Positions 1 through 8,501 are shown, counted from the first letter of the stretch. The stretch: DNA of 64,000 nt from an uncultured Clostridia bacterium (GCA_944392335.1 CALXWJ010000092.1:27769-91768); one strand, 5' to 3'. Program-made: numbers and translations. Notes: generated by a model from the sequence alone, not told the origin.

Positions 1-336
1 ACCGTCTATCATACATAAAAAAGCATCGCATGTCCCAAATAGGTCCAGCTTTGTGATATTCTGATTTAAAAATAAAATATCAACATGTGCTGACGCTGCT
101 TTTTCTCTTGCTATATTCAACATCTGTACCGATTTATCCACCGCGATCATTTCATAACCGCGTTTTGCAAGGGGTATTGTAACATTTCCCGTACCGCATG
201 CCAAATCGCATACAAGCTCGGGATCAATGTCATATTCTGTAAATATATTTTCAATATAGTCCGCTATTCGTTCATAGTCAATGTCCTCTCTCATCAGCTG
301 ATCATAAAAACCTGCAAATTTCTCATAACTGTTCAT
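1..336 (-). CDS. Class I SAM-dependent methyltransferase, N-terminal part (runs off the window)
   Basis: Reading the minus strand from an ATG at 336 gives MNSYEKFAGFYDQLM, then about 97 more residues to the window edge. The stretch CDLACGTGNVTIPLAKRG around residues 40-57 is the glycine-rich SAM-binding motif I, and AVDKSVQML is the acidic motif II loop. This is the fold of class I methyltransferases. The substrate cannot be read from this N-terminal part, although small UbiE/BioC-like enzymes start the same way. It is divergent from the DUF421 gene. The C-terminus and stop codon lie outside the window. Confidence 0.8.
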   Translation of the reverse strand, partial: MNSYEKFAGFYDQLMREDIDYERIADYIENIFTEYDIDPELVCDLACGTGNVTIPLAKRGYEMIAVDKSVQMLNIAREKAASAHVDILFLNQNITKLDLFGTCDAFLCMIDG

Positions 337-484
337 GGCTCTGGTCGTCCTTAAATATATTTTGTTTTTTTAAATATAATACCACAAAAAACACATAAAG
401 TAAATAGTTTTAAGAATAAAGGAAATAATAATTTTAATATAATTTTCCGGCTTGATCCGGATCATTAAAGCAAGCAAACATTTT

Positions 485-499
485 ACAGACAGTGTCTGT
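485..499. promoter_or_regulatory. Perfect 7-1-7 palindrome upstream of the DUF421 gene
   Basis: ACAGACA-g-TGTCTGT is a perfect inverted repeat 40 bp before the DUF421 start codon. It looks like a dimeric repressor operator, but no matching regulator is encoded next to it. The assignment is inference only. Confidence 0.35.
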
Positions 500-539
500 C
501 AAAGATAAAAACATATTTACAAACAGCGGAGGTAATTTT

Positions 540-1232
540 ATGTTGGTACTTGTAATACGGACGGTTATTTTATATCTGATTGTTGTTATTTCCATGCGTA
601 TAATGGGCAAACGCCAAATAGGAGAAATGCAGCCTTCGGAATTGGTCGTTGCAATAATGATTTCCGATCTTGCTTCCGTTCCGATGCAGGCCATCGATGT
701 GCCTTTATTGTCCGGAATAATTCCTGTTTTTTCATTGATAGTGACTGAAATAATAATATCCTATGCATCCTTGAAAAGCAGGGGTTTCAGAAAAATATTA
801 ACAGGGGAACCAAGTATAATTATTTACGACGGCCATGTAAATGAAAGCGAGCTGAAAAAACTCAGATTTAATCTTAATGATCTTTTGGAGCAGCTTCGCA
901 TAAACAATATACCCAATATCTCCGATGTTGAAGTTGCAATGCTTGAAACAAACGGTCAAATCAGTATCATACCAAAACGCGAGGCAAGAAATGTTACCGT
1001 CAGGGACATGAAAATCAAAGACGCGGTTGTAGAAAAACTGCCCTGTACGCTAATTTCGGACGGTGCGCTCATTAAAAACGAGCTCCGGCGCAGCGGTCAT
1101 GATGAGGAATGGCTTTTTAAAGAATTGAAAAAAAGGAAAATAGATAATATAAAAAAAGTTTTTATCGCTTCATATGATATTAACGACGGACTGTTTATAC
1201 AGCTAAAAGGCGAGGAGGATATACAGAAATGA
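540..1232 (+). CDS. DUF421 membrane protein (YetF-like)
   Basis: The protein has 230 residues. Hydrophobic segments cover the first 80 residues, broken by the sequence RIMGKRQIGEMQPSELVV, which is characteristic of the DUF421 family. A soluble C-terminal half follows. The ATG at 540 is preferred over upstream in-frame starts because GGAGG lies 7 bases before it and the first transmembrane segment begins directly after it. Members are membrane proteins of unknown biochemical role, often induced in sporulating or stressed Bacillota. The stop overlaps the start of the DUF4363 gene (ATGA), so the two are translationally coupled. Confidence 0.88.
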   Translation: MLVLVIRTVILYLIVVISMRIMGKRQIGEMQPSELVVAIMISDLASVPMQAIDVPLLSGIIPVFSLIVTEIIISYASLKSRGFRKILTGEPSIIIYDGHVNESELKKLRFNLNDLLEQLRINNIPNISDVEVAMLETNGQISIIPKREARNVTVRDMKIKDAVVEKLPCTLISDGALIKNELRRSGHDEEWLFKELKKRKIDNIKKVFIASYDINDGLFIQLKGEEDIQK

Positions 1233-1609
1233 AAAGTTTAATTTCCGCTGTTCTTATGGCAGTGGTGATCATAGGCGGGTGTCTGTTTTATACAAATAAA
1301 TTAGATGATCTTTCGTTGGAGTTGGCTGAAAAATGTATAAATATTTTATCATATATTAAAGATGACAATTATGATGAGGCAAAAGAGCATACAGATGAGC
1401 TGGATGAATTTCTCGAACAAAAGAAAATTATTCTTGCTTCATTTATAGATCACAATGAGTTGGATAAAATTGAAATGAATCTTGAACAGATGAAGGTATA
1501 TATAGCAGAAGAAAACAGAGCGGATTCATTGGCTTATGGAAAAGCATTAAGCGCTTTATTCCTGCACTTCCCCAAAAATTATAAGGTTAAAATCGAAAAT
1601 GTTTTATAG
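1229..1609 (+). CDS. DUF4363 family protein
   Basis: The protein has 126 residues with one N-terminal membrane anchor (residues 4-22), followed by an acidic, probably helical domain rich in Glu, Lys and Leu. DUF4363 proteins are typically encoded directly after DUF421 genes, as here, with a 4-base start/stop overlap. The pair probably forms one membrane complex. That is inference from gene order; no enzymatic motif is visible. Confidence 0.8.
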   Translation: MKSLISAVLMAVVIIGGCLFYTNKLDDLSLELAEKCINILSYIKDDNYDEAKEHTDELDEFLEQKKIILASFIDHNELDKIEMNLEQMKVYIAEENRADSLAYGKALSALFLHFPKNYKVKIENVL

Positions 1610-1646
1610 CATGATCAAATATTGTTTAAAATAGCTTTATTACGCA

Positions 1647-1687
1647 GCAATGGGCTGCACTCATGAAAAAAGAGTACAGCCCATTGC
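1647..1687. terminator. Hairpin between convergent genes, overlapping the 3' end of the 63-aa gene
   Basis: Sixteen-base arms (1647-1662 and 1672-1687) pair with one mismatch around a 9-base A-rich loop. It sits between the converging DUF4363 and 63-aa genes and could stop transcription from both sides. No long U-tract follows either arm, so termination efficiency is uncertain. Confidence 0.5.
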
Positions 1688-1852
1688 CCTGTATTGTTCA
1701 ATTTTTTTCAGCAATGCTTCTTCCGATACCTCAAAATATTCCGACATACATGAAAGACACATAAATTTTTGAGCGCCCCGATTGACAAGTTTCTTAAATA
1801 ATCCTATTTCATCCCTTGTAAGCTCTCTCTGACATTTTATACATTTATCCAT
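1661..1852 (-). CDS. Small zinc-ribbon-like protein (63 aa)
   Basis: MDKCIKCQRELTRDEIGLF begins with a CxxC pair, and a second CxxC (CLSC) follows near residue 32. This four-cysteine pattern suggests one structural zinc site. The rest is helical with no enzyme motif. The start overlaps the stop of the GH27 gene by 8 bases, so it is probably co-translated with it. The last residues (RAMGCTLFS) are encoded inside the hairpin at 1647-1687. I do not recognise a named family. Confidence 0.65.
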   Translation of the reverse strand: MDKCIKCQRELTRDEIGLFKKLVNRGAQKFMCLSCMSEYFEVSEEALLKKIEQYRAMGCTLFS

Positions 1853-2972
1853 TTATCAATTTACCTCTGAGTATTTTACAGGTATGACTCTTTAGATCGG
1901 TATTGTAAAAATCCTTTACAAATCCGATTTTTTCTCCCGTTACTACATCGTGCAAATCAAGTCCCATACCCGAATTGTACGGTATACCCAAATCTGTAAA
2001 CGGAATTGTGAATATATTATTGTTTTTAGTGTAATTGTAAAACGCAAGAACATATTCATTGTTGGAAAGGATCTTAAATAATCCTCTGACATCCTGCCAA
2101 TTATGTACTATAATCGGAGGTCTGCACTCAGGATCCTGGTCTATTTCGATCAATTCCTTATTTTGCAGCAAATCTTTACAGAATCCGTCAATTTTTCTTA
2201 TATCCCCGCCCATGATCAGCGGTGCTCCGTATAAACACCACAGTGAAAACTGCATAAGATATTCATCATCGGTACATACATTATCCTCAAAGCCTACAAG
2301 GCCTTTTCCGTACATTCCCACTGTAAGCATGTCTATATCATTGTAACATCCCGGAGCAGACATTGAGAAGTTATTTTCCTGTGAATAGATAATATCTCTG
2401 AATGATACAAAGGTATCATTTATATCTCCTGTTGAACGATATATATGAGCGCCAACCGACCGCATCCATTTCCACGGTTCATCGGTACCCCAGTTACAAG
2501 CTGCAAACAAAATGTCTCTTCCGCATGATCTTAAAGCCATACTCATTGTAAGATATGCATTTTTACCGTTTCCGCTTATCGGGAAATTGCAAAAATCATA
2601 TTTAAGATAATCTACTTCCCATTCCGCGAAAGTTTTAGCATCCGTATATTCATGGCCGTAGCTTGACGGATACTTTGCACAAGTCATGATTCCGGCGCAC
2701 GAATACATTCCGAATTTTAATCCTTTGGAATGTATGTAGTCTGCAATATATTTCATTCCGTGGGGGAATTTTTCGGGGTCGGGAACCAAACGTCCGTCTT
2801 TTCCGCGTTCTCTCAATGCCCAGCAATCATCAATTATTACATATTCATAACCTAAATCCTTGTATCCTTTTTCGACCATCATATCCACTGTCTCAATTAT
2901 CAGCTTTTCATCAATATTTTCACCAAAAGTATTCCAAGAATTCCAACCCATGGGCGGTCTGTTTGCTAACAT
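1845..2972 (-). CDS. Glycoside hydrolase family 27 alpha-galactosidase-like enzyme
   Basis: The protein has 375 residues and no signal peptide, so it is probably cytoplasmic. The N-terminus RPPMGWNSWNTFGENIDE, then YVIIDDCW and YLKYDFCNFP, are hallmarks of clan GH-D. The Asp in KYDFC is the expected nucleophile, and an Asp of NDIDML is the expected acid/base region. GH27 members release terminal alpha-D-galactose (some act on alpha-N-acetylgalactosamine). The ATG at 2972 is chosen because AAAGGAGAG lies just upstream and the family N-terminus begins there; an in-frame codon 10 triplets earlier lacks a ribosome site. The divergent AraC gene is its likely regulator. Confidence 0.9.
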   Translation of the reverse strand: MLANRPPMGWNSWNTFGENIDEKLIIETVDMMVEKGYKDLGYEYVIIDDCWALRERGKDGRLVPDPEKFPHGMKYIADYIHSKGLKFGMYSCAGIMTCAKYPSSYGHEYTDAKTFAEWEVDYLKYDFCNFPISGNGKNAYLTMSMALRSCGRDILFAACNWGTDEPWKWMRSVGAHIYRSTGDINDTFVSFRDIIYSQENNFSMSAPGCYNDIDMLTVGMYGKGLVGFEDNVCTDDEYLMQFSLWCLYGAPLIMGGDIRKIDGFCKDLLQNKELIEIDQDPECRPPIIVHNWQDVRGLFKILSNNEYVLAFYNYTKNNNIFTIPFTDLGIPYNSGMGLDLHDVVTGEKIGFVKDFYNTDLKSHTCKILRGKLING

Positions 2973-2995
2973 AAAAATCTCTCCTTTGTTTTTTA

Positions 2996-3024
2996 TTGAC
3001 AATTTAAATTATATATGTTATTAT
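2996..3024 (+). promoter_or_regulatory. Sigma-A-type promoter of the AraC regulator gene
   Basis: TTGACA (2996-3001), a 17-base spacer and TATTAT (3019-3024) are close to the vegetative consensus. Predicted initiation is near 3031, about 67 bases before the AraC start codon. Confidence 0.75.
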
Positions 3025-3035
3025 ATGAAATGTAC

Positions 3036-3070
3036 ATGTAATTTTATTGTATGTTTATGTGATTTTATTG
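3036..3070. promoter_or_regulatory. Direct repeat, candidate AraC-type operator
   Basis: ATGTAATTTTATTG (3036-3049) and ATGTGATTTTATTG (3057-3070) match at 13 of 14 positions and are offset by exactly 21 bp, two helical turns. That is the arrangement bound by the two helix-turn-helix units of AraC proteins. It lies between the GH27 and AraC genes, just after the predicted AraC transcription start. Confidence 0.5.
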
Positions 3071-3097
3071 CTTAATTTTTTCGGGAGTATCATATTG

Positions 3098-3910
3098 ATG
3101 GAAACAGATTTGAACTTGATTTGTGAAAACATTTCAATATTTTATATGGGCAGCCAGCACTGCGAGCCGGGACATAATTATTCAACCGGATTTTGCGACA
3201 GATACCTTATCCACTATATTGTAAGCGGGAAAGGTAAATTTAAATGTGACGGAATAACCTATAATTTAAAAGCCGGGAATGCATTTTTGATCGCGGGGGA
3301 AAAAGGCGGATATTACGAGGCGGATCATGATGATCCATGGTATTACATATGGTTTAATATTTCAGGCAATATGGCAAATAATTTTTTGAAAAGTACGGGG
3401 CTTTCACGTAAAAATCCTATTTATACCACAACCAATCCTCAGAAAATATCAAAACGCCTTGAATATCTCGTAAATCATCAATATGAAAACAATGAATTTT
3501 TAAACTGCGGGACAATGCTTGCAATTTTGGGCGATATGATAAAATATAACGCAAATGAAGTGGACAATGCAAAAAAATCAAATATCGAATATGTTAACAT
3601 GTGTAAAAATTATATACATATGAATTATTTCAGAAAGATACGTGTTGATGAGCTTTGCAGTTTTGTAAAAATTGAGCACTCATATCTGTACAGATTATTC
3701 ATTTCGGAGCTTGGACAATCTCCCATGGATTACATACTCGAATACAAGCTCAAACATGCCGAAAAGCTTTTAAGATCCACCGAATACTCTATTGCGGATA
3801 TAGCTTTGGCAATAGGATATGACGACAGCTTTGCCTTCTCCAAAATGTTTTCAAAAAAATACGGGATATCACCGTTAAAATACAGAAACAGGTTTAAAAT
3901 ACAAGTATAA
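3098..3910 (+). CDS. AraC family transcriptional regulator
   Basis: The protein has 270 residues. The N-terminal half is a cupin-like sugar-sensing domain (DRYLIHYIVSGKGKFKCDG, then a GNAFLIAGE turn). The C-terminal 100 residues carry two helix-turn-helix units ending in IADIALAIGYDDSFAFSKMF and KYGISPLKYRNR, the AraC signature. The ATG at 3098 follows GGGAG by about 10 bases. It is divergent from the alpha-galactosidase gene, so a local activator role in galactoside use is likely. The promoter and a possible autoregulatory direct repeat are described separately. Confidence 0.88.
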   Translation: METDLNLICENISIFYMGSQHCEPGHNYSTGFCDRYLIHYIVSGKGKFKCDGITYNLKAGNAFLIAGEKGGYYEADHDDPWYYIWFNISGNMANNFLKSTGLSRKNPIYTTTNPQKISKRLEYLVNHQYENNEFLNCGTMLAILGDMIKYNANEVDNAKKSNIEYVNMCKNYIHMNYFRKIRVDELCSFVKIEHSYLYRLFISELGQSPMDYILEYKLKHAEKLLRSTEYSIADIALAIGYDDSFAFSKMFSKKYGISPLKYRNRFKIQV

Positions 3911-3970
3911 AATACAGGCTCTAAAATAAATGCCGGGGTAATCAAGCAGATCATACTGAAGCGGCAAATG

Positions 3971-4001
3971 AACAAGCAGCTGCATCAGGCAGCTGCTTGT
4001 T
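3971..4001 (+). terminator. Hairpin terminator after the AraC gene
   Basis: AACAAGCAGCTG and CAGCTGCTTGTT form a perfect 12-bp stem around a 7-base loop, followed by ACAAATTTTATT. It lies 60 bases after the AraC stop. Confidence 0.65.
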
Positions 4002-4010
4002 ACAAATTTT

Positions 4011-4177
4011 ATTCGATAAGGGCTTGTCCCGTCTTAGGCGAGGACAAGAGCGAAACAAATGCTTCGTGAATCGCCCTTACGGTGCTTTGCTGTAATCAGA
4101 GAGATTGAACTCCTGCTGATTACAAATATGGAACCCGCCGCCTTATATAGGCGGCGGGCAGCATGTGAGCAGTTATT
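4011..4177 (-). repeat. Dispersed hairpin repeat, copy A (complete)
   Basis: All modules of the family are present: the CTTGTCC/GGACAAG hairpin (4023-4047), the GTAATCAG/CTGATTAC hairpin (4092-4122), the CCGCCGCC/GGCGGCGG hairpin near 4136-4157 and the terminal AGCAGTTAT. It is 60 bp after the S41 protease stop, in the common orientation. Confidence 0.85.
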
Positions 4178-4233
4178 TTACCCCAACTATTGACAAAGAG
4201 CCTGATTTTTTACCTTGGCTATTGGCAAAGGGC
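4176..4233. repeat. Degenerate tandem duplication of about 30 bp
   Basis: TTTTACCCCAACTATTGACA and TTTTACCTTGGCTATTGGCA, each continuing as AAGRGC, stand in tandem between repeat copy A and the S41 protease stop. Function unknown. Confidence 0.5.
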
Positions 4234-4236
4234 AAA

Positions 4237-5685
4237 TTATTCTTCACCCTCCAAAAACTTTATCAAATCCTCTCTCGATCCTCCGAACAATTCATAAGCT
4301 TCATATAATTGATTGTCAACGGTCACTTCGGTTTTGGCAAATTCATTTTCGATCTGCACCATTGTAATTCTGTCCAGCGCCCCTGTCGGAGTAAGTCCCT
4401 TTGATATCTGGAAATCAAGGACAGCTGCCTCCAATTCAGAATCGAATACATTTCCCATGTCACTCATATAATATCCCATTACATATAACCTTTCCTTTAT
4501 TGGGATAATATTGTCGGATACATCTGCGAACCTGGTTTCAGCGGAATAATCGATCTCATCATATTTTGAAACATCTATCGCTTCCGTTGTGTTTACAATA
4601 TACATATCAGGCTCAAGTCCTATATGATTTATTTCCCTGCCGTTTCTCGTTAAATATCTTCCTGTTGTTATCTTAAACGCGTTACCGTCCCGCAGTGTAA
4701 ACATTTCCTGGATTACCGCTTTGCCGTAGGTGGTTTCGCCTATTACTGTTGCTATTCCTGAATCCTGCATCGCACCGGTCAGTATTTCCGCCGCGCTCGC
4801 GGTATTTTCGTTTACCAAAACCGCAAACTTATATTTAGCTTCTTTAAGGTCCGAATAAAACGTCACATTATTTTCGCTTTGCCTGTACATTGTCTGTACT
4901 ATTATCCCCTCCGGGACAATCATATTCGCGATCTCAACAGCAGATATCAAATATCCTCCGGGATTATCTCTCAGGTCAAGAATGATCCGCGTAACGTTGT
5001 TTTTATCCAATTCCTCCAATACATCGGCAAATTCCTGAGATGTTGTCTGCGCAAAATTCAAAACAGAGACATAAGCTATATTATCATCTAACATTAAATA
5101 ATCGACTGTTGCAGCGCTTACGGCCTTTCTTGTAAGAGTGAAGGTAAGCTCCTGATCTCCTCTTAAAACCGTTATGCTCACCGTTGTACCCAGCTCACCG
5201 ACAATCGCATTCTGTACTTCGTCAACGGTCTTATCCTTCATATCAACACCGTCAACTTTGATTATTTTATCTCCTATCTCCATTCCAACAGCCTTTGCAT
5301 CACCATCTTTAAGAACACGGACCAGCTCAACATAATCACTGTTCTTCTGGATTATTACACCTATCCCGTAAAAGGTATGATTAATGCTGTCAACATACTG
5401 CTGGTAATCATTCGGCGTATAAAATTCGGTATAATCATCGATCTTGGAAAATCCTGCTTTTAAAATATCCAAAACCGCGTCGGGATTTTCCTCAAGATAT
5501 TTGTTCAGCGCCATATTAAATATTTCTTCCTTTGTCAGGCTCTCATCAACATACATTTCCGACGCATATCCAAACAGTTTATCAACATATGTATATTCGT
5601 TGCTTAATTCTTCCTCCGCAAATACACTGGGCGTTATTAACATCAAAGACATTAATACCGCCGTTACACTTTTGTTTATTTTCAT
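4237..5685 (-). CDS. S41 family C-terminal processing peptidase with PDZ and peptidoglycan-binding domains
   Basis: The protein has 482 residues. Residues 1-23 form a signal peptide ending SVFA. A PDZ domain follows at about 105-185 (GIGVIIQ to TLTR), then the peptidase domain. The catalytic dyad is visible as Ser297 in NTASAAEIL and Lys322 in TYGKAVIQ, 25 residues apart as in CtpA/CtpB. The C-terminus (about 400-470) is a PG_binding_1 fold (IKERLYVMGYY, AVLDFQISKGL). It should act outside the membrane at the wall; in spore formers, relatives (CtpB) cleave sporulation signalling proteins. It follows DUF1934 with repeat copy B between. Start supported by GAGG 8 bases upstream. Confidence 0.92.
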   Translation of the reverse strand: MKINKSVTAVLMSLMLITPSVFAEEELSNEYTYVDKLFGYASEMYVDESLTKEEIFNMALNKYLEENPDAVLDILKAGFSKIDDYTEFYTPNDYQQYVDSINHTFYGIGVIIQKNSDYVELVRVLKDGDAKAVGMEIGDKIIKVDGVDMKDKTVDEVQNAIVGELGTTVSITVLRGDQELTFTLTRKAVSAATVDYLMLDDNIAYVSVLNFAQTTSQEFADVLEELDKNNVTRIILDLRDNPGGYLISAVEIANMIVPEGIIVQTMYRQSENNVTFYSDLKEAKYKFAVLVNENTASAAEILTGAMQDSGIATVIGETTYGKAVIQEMFTLRDGNAFKITTGRYLTRNGREINHIGLEPDMYIVNTTEAIDVSKYDEIDYSAETRFADVSDNIIPIKERLYVMGYYMSDMGNVFDSELEAAVLDFQISKGLTPTGALDRITMVQIENEFAKTEVTVDNQLYEAYELFGGSREDLIKFLEGEE

Positions 5686-5755
5686 GTACTTTTCCTCGCT
5701 TTCTTATAGATCATGATTTTTTGTATAATACTGACATAAAGCGTCAGGTTCATTA

Positions 5756-5901
5756 TTCAATAAGGGTTTGTCCCGTTATCAAACAACGGCAAGGACGCCT
5801 AATGGCAGCGCCGTGACCAGTGAAAGGATCACACTCTCACACTGCTTGCAGATACGGCGCCCGCCGTAGATTATGTCGTGGGACATCTTATCAGCAGTTA
5901 T
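5756..5901 (-). repeat. Dispersed hairpin repeat, copy B
   Basis: It begins (plus strand) TTCAATAAGGGTTTGTCCC and ends GCAGTTATA, with diverged hairpins between. Its RNA-sense start encodes the last residues and the TGA stop of the DUF1934 gene. It separates DUF1934 from the S41 peptidase gene. Confidence 0.75.
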
Positions 5902-6304
5902 ACACACTTACTGTCAAAGTATTTTTACTTTGTTCGTTTTGAAATCTTATACTGTATTCCAATTCCAATTCCCCGCCGTTTTCATTAAAACAATAATTGT
6001 TCTTATGCGTTTTCAACACCATTGTCATGGCTCCGTAGGGAGTGTTGTATATAAATTCATCTGCACTGCCGACTTTATATACCATCTTTGAATAAAAATC
6101 ACCTTTTCTTGTAACAACGGTTTTTTCATCGGTAACTTTTATCATAACAGAACAATTCTGCATGCCCATTTCTTCTTTTTCCTCATAAAAAATATACCAG
6201 CTTCCGTTTTTTTCATAAAATCCGCCATCGGCAACTAATTCTATAATATCATTTTCATCATTGTCTCTCATGCTTCTTATGGATATTTTAGCATTGTTTT
6301 TCAC
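5891..6304 (-). CDS. DUF1934 family protein (YwiB-like)
   Basis: The protein has 137 residues and a predicted beta-barrel of the calycin-like DUF1934 family: alternating beta strands, GSWYIFYEE, MVYKVGSADEF, GELELEYSIRFQNEQ. There is no signal peptide. It is uncharacterised; relatives in Bacillota are small cytoplasmic proteins. It lies 53 bp after ddl and upstream of the S41 peptidase, probably in one transcript. The final codons (YNC and the TGA) are contributed by the terminus of repeat copy B, suggesting the native 3' end was replaced or eroded. Confidence 0.75.
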   Translation of the reverse strand: MKNNAKISIRSMRDNDENDIIELVADGGFYEKNGSWYIFYEEKEEMGMQNCSVMIKVTDEKTVVTRKGDFYSKMVYKVGSADEFIYNTPYGAMTMVLKTHKNNYCFNENGGELELEYSIRFQNEQSKNTLTVSVYNC

Positions 6305-6357
6305 ATTACCCCTCCATATCGGTTATACAAAAATGTATATTACATATATAAAATAAT

Positions 6358-7434
6358 TTATTTTACCCTGTTTAATCCCAATAGGATCAATTCATCCAAC
6401 AGATCCGAATATTTTTTCCCTACTGCCTCCCACAATTTAGGATACATACTGATACTCGTAAACCCCGGCATAGTGTTGATCTCATTTAAAACAATGGAAT
6501 TATCCTTATATCTGACAAAAAAATCAACTCTTGATAATCCTGTACCGTCAAGCGCTTTAAAAGCCTTGAGTGCGTATTCCCTTATCCTGTCAATGATCTC
6601 TGTCGGCAATTTCGCGGGAATTTGAAGCTTTGTCGTTCCCGATATGTATTTTGCATCAAAATCATAAAATTCAACCTGTGGAAGGATTTCACCTACCGTT
6701 GCCGCCTTCGGCTGCAGGTTTCCCAAAACGGAACATTCCACCTCGTGTCCATCAATATTTTCCTCAATAAGTATTTTTCTTCCGTATTTTGCGGCATTTT
6801 TCAGTGCCGCGATCAATTCCTTTTTGTTTTTTGCCTTTCCTACACCTACAGAAGAGCCGGTTGAAGTCGGTTTTACATAACATGGATAGCCGAATTTTTC
6901 TTCAATTTTTGATACCACCCCATTCATATTTTCCAATTCATATGTATTGACCATTATCCAGTCCGCCTGCGGGATACCCGCGTTTTTAAAAATAATTTTA
7001 GTAAAGGATTTATCCATCGCGTTCGCGGATGCACACACGCCCATTCCCACATATTTCATCTGCGCCAATTCCAGCAATCCCTGTATTGTCCCGTCTTCGC
7101 CGTATTCGCCATGAAGCACCGGGAATACTATATCCGGCTTTATTCTTTTTATCTTATCATCATCAAAAACAATTATTGCCTTGTCTTTCGCGTCAGGCGA
7201 TATTATTGCTTTTTTCAGATTCCTTTTTTCCTGTTTCCATTCACCGTTTTCGATCGATGAAGCTTTTCCTTTATATAAATACCATTCTCCTTTTTTCGTT
7301 ATCCCTATTGTTATTATCCTGTATTTTTCCTTATCCAGATTATTAATGATTGACACCGCGGACATACATGATATATCATGCTCCGGTGATTGGCCTCCGA
7401 ATATTACGCAAACCTTCATTCTTTTATTTGCCAT
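6358..7434 (-). CDS. ddl: D-alanine--D-alanine ligase
   Basis: The protein has 358 residues and an ATP-grasp fold. It makes D-alanyl-D-alanine for peptidoglycan in the cytoplasm. Diagnostic segments are VIFGGQSPEHDISCMSA (N-terminal), LHGEYGEDGTIQGLLEL, YVKPTSTGSSVGVGKAKN, and LNEINTMPGFTSISMYPKLW with the metal-binding Glu and Asn. Length is normal. The start follows GGGGGA by 6 bases. It is first of the ddl-DUF1934-S41 group. Resistance ligases (VanA type) share the fold, but no van genes are near, so a housekeeping role is preferred. Confidence 0.93.
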   Translation of the reverse strand: MANKRMKVCVIFGGQSPEHDISCMSAVSIINNLDKEKYRIITIGITKKGEWYLYKGKASSIENGEWKQEKRNLKKAIISPDAKDKAIIVFDDDKIKRIKPDIVFPVLHGEYGEDGTIQGLLELAQMKYVGMGVCASANAMDKSFTKIIFKNAGIPQADWIMVNTYELENMNGVVSKIEEKFGYPCYVKPTSTGSSVGVGKAKNKKELIAALKNAAKYGRKILIEENIDGHEVECSVLGNLQPKAATVGEILPQVEFYDFDAKYISGTTKLQIPAKLPTEIIDRIREYALKAFKALDGTGLSRVDFFVRYKDNSIVLNEINTMPGFTSISMYPKLWEAVGKKYSDLLDELILLGLNRVK

Positions 7435-7476
7435 ATAAATCCCCCATTCCGATGCATTTTACCAATAACATTCCAT

Positions 7477-7506
7477 TTTATATTCAGATCAAAATCGTAT
7501 TTTCAA
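7477..7506 (-). promoter_or_regulatory. Possible promoter of ddl
   Basis: On the minus strand TTGAAA (7501-7506), an 18-base spacer and TATAAA (7477-7482) precede ddl by about 40 bases. An alternative weak match lies further upstream. The rest of the 152-bp gap to the next gene is AT-rich with no recognisable feature. Confidence 0.35.
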
Positions 7507-7586
7507 AATATTAAATCATAACTCATAAAATATATTATCATTTATATCGTCAAAAATCAACTATTGTATTTTAAATTCACAATTTA

Positions 7587-8501
7587 TTATTTTTTTCTTC
7601 TTAAATTATTCAAAACTTCTCCAAAATATTCCGGAATTTCCGTTTCAAATATCATTTGTTCTCCTGTAGCCGGATGGACAAAGCCCAAGGTTTTTGCATG
7701 AAGAAGCTGACCGTTGAGATTAAACCTTTCCTTTTTTATACCGTATGCTTTATCACCCACGATACTGTGCCCGATGGATGCCATATGTACCCGTATCTGA
7801 TGTGTCCTTCCGGTTTCCAATATACATTCGCATAATGTATATGCGTCAAATCCTTCCAATATGTTATAATGTGTTACGGCTTCTCTTCCTCCCAATGCAA
7901 TTGTCATTTTTTTCCTGTCCTTGGGACTTCTTGCAATAGGCGCGTTTATTGTACCGTTTTCCTTTATTTTTCCGTTCACCAACGCCCAATATTTTCTTAA
8001 AGCTTTTTTTTCCTTTATTTGTTCGCTTAATTTAATATGTGCGGTATTGTTCTTTGCAACAACAAGCAAGCCGCTTGTATCCTTATCGATACGGTGTACT
8101 ATACCGGGTCTTATAACCCCGTTTATGGCAGACAAGCTGCTCCCGCAATGATAAAGAAGGGCATTTACCAATGTTCCGGTATAATTTCCCGGAGCGGGAT
8201 GGACGACCATTCCCTGAGGCTTATTGACCACAAGCAGATCGTTATCTTCATACACTATATCAAGAGGTATGTTTTCCGGCACAAGCTCAGGCTCGATGGG
8301 ATCGGGAAGCTCTATCTCAACAGTATCTCCCATATCAAGCTTATAATTTTTGTTAACGGATTTTTTGTTTACAAGGATATTGCCTTCCTTTATAAGCTCT
8401 GCTGCAAATGAACGGGAAACATCTTCAACCTCGTCTGCTATATATTTATCAAGTCTTTCCCCGGCATTTTCCTTTTTTACCGTTAATATAATATTTTCCA
8501 T
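7587..8501 (-). CDS. RluA/RluD family pseudouridine synthase
   Basis: The protein has 304 residues. The N-terminal S4 RNA-binding domain (residues 10-70) is followed by the catalytic domain with the signature HRIDKDTSGLLVVAKN, whose Asp is the nucleophile that isomerises uridine in RNA. RTHQIRVHMASIGH near residue 235 is also typical. By size and domain order it matches RluD-type enzymes acting on 23S rRNA, but the exact target cannot be read from sequence. It starts 17 bp after the lspA stop, as in many Bacillota. Confidence 0.9.
   Translation of the reverse strand: MENIILTVKKENAGERLDKYIADEVEDVSRSFAAELIKEGNILVNKKSVNKNYKLDMGDTVEIELPDPIEPELVPENIPLDIVYEDNDLLVVNKPQGMVVHPAPGNYTGTLVNALLYHCGSSLSAINGVIRPGIVHRIDKDTSGLLVVAKNNTAHIKLSEQIKEKKALRKYWALVNGKIKENGTINAPIARSPKDRKKMTIALGGREAVTHYNILEGFDAYTLCECILETGRTHQIRVHMASIGHSIVGDKAYGIKKERFNLNGQLLHAKTLGFVHPATGEQMIFETEIPEYFGEVLNNLRRKK

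Noticed and set aside
6358..7434. Vancomycin-resistance ligase
   Set aside because: No van genes adjacent, and the sequence reads as an ordinary D-Ala-D-Ala ligase next to housekeeping genes.
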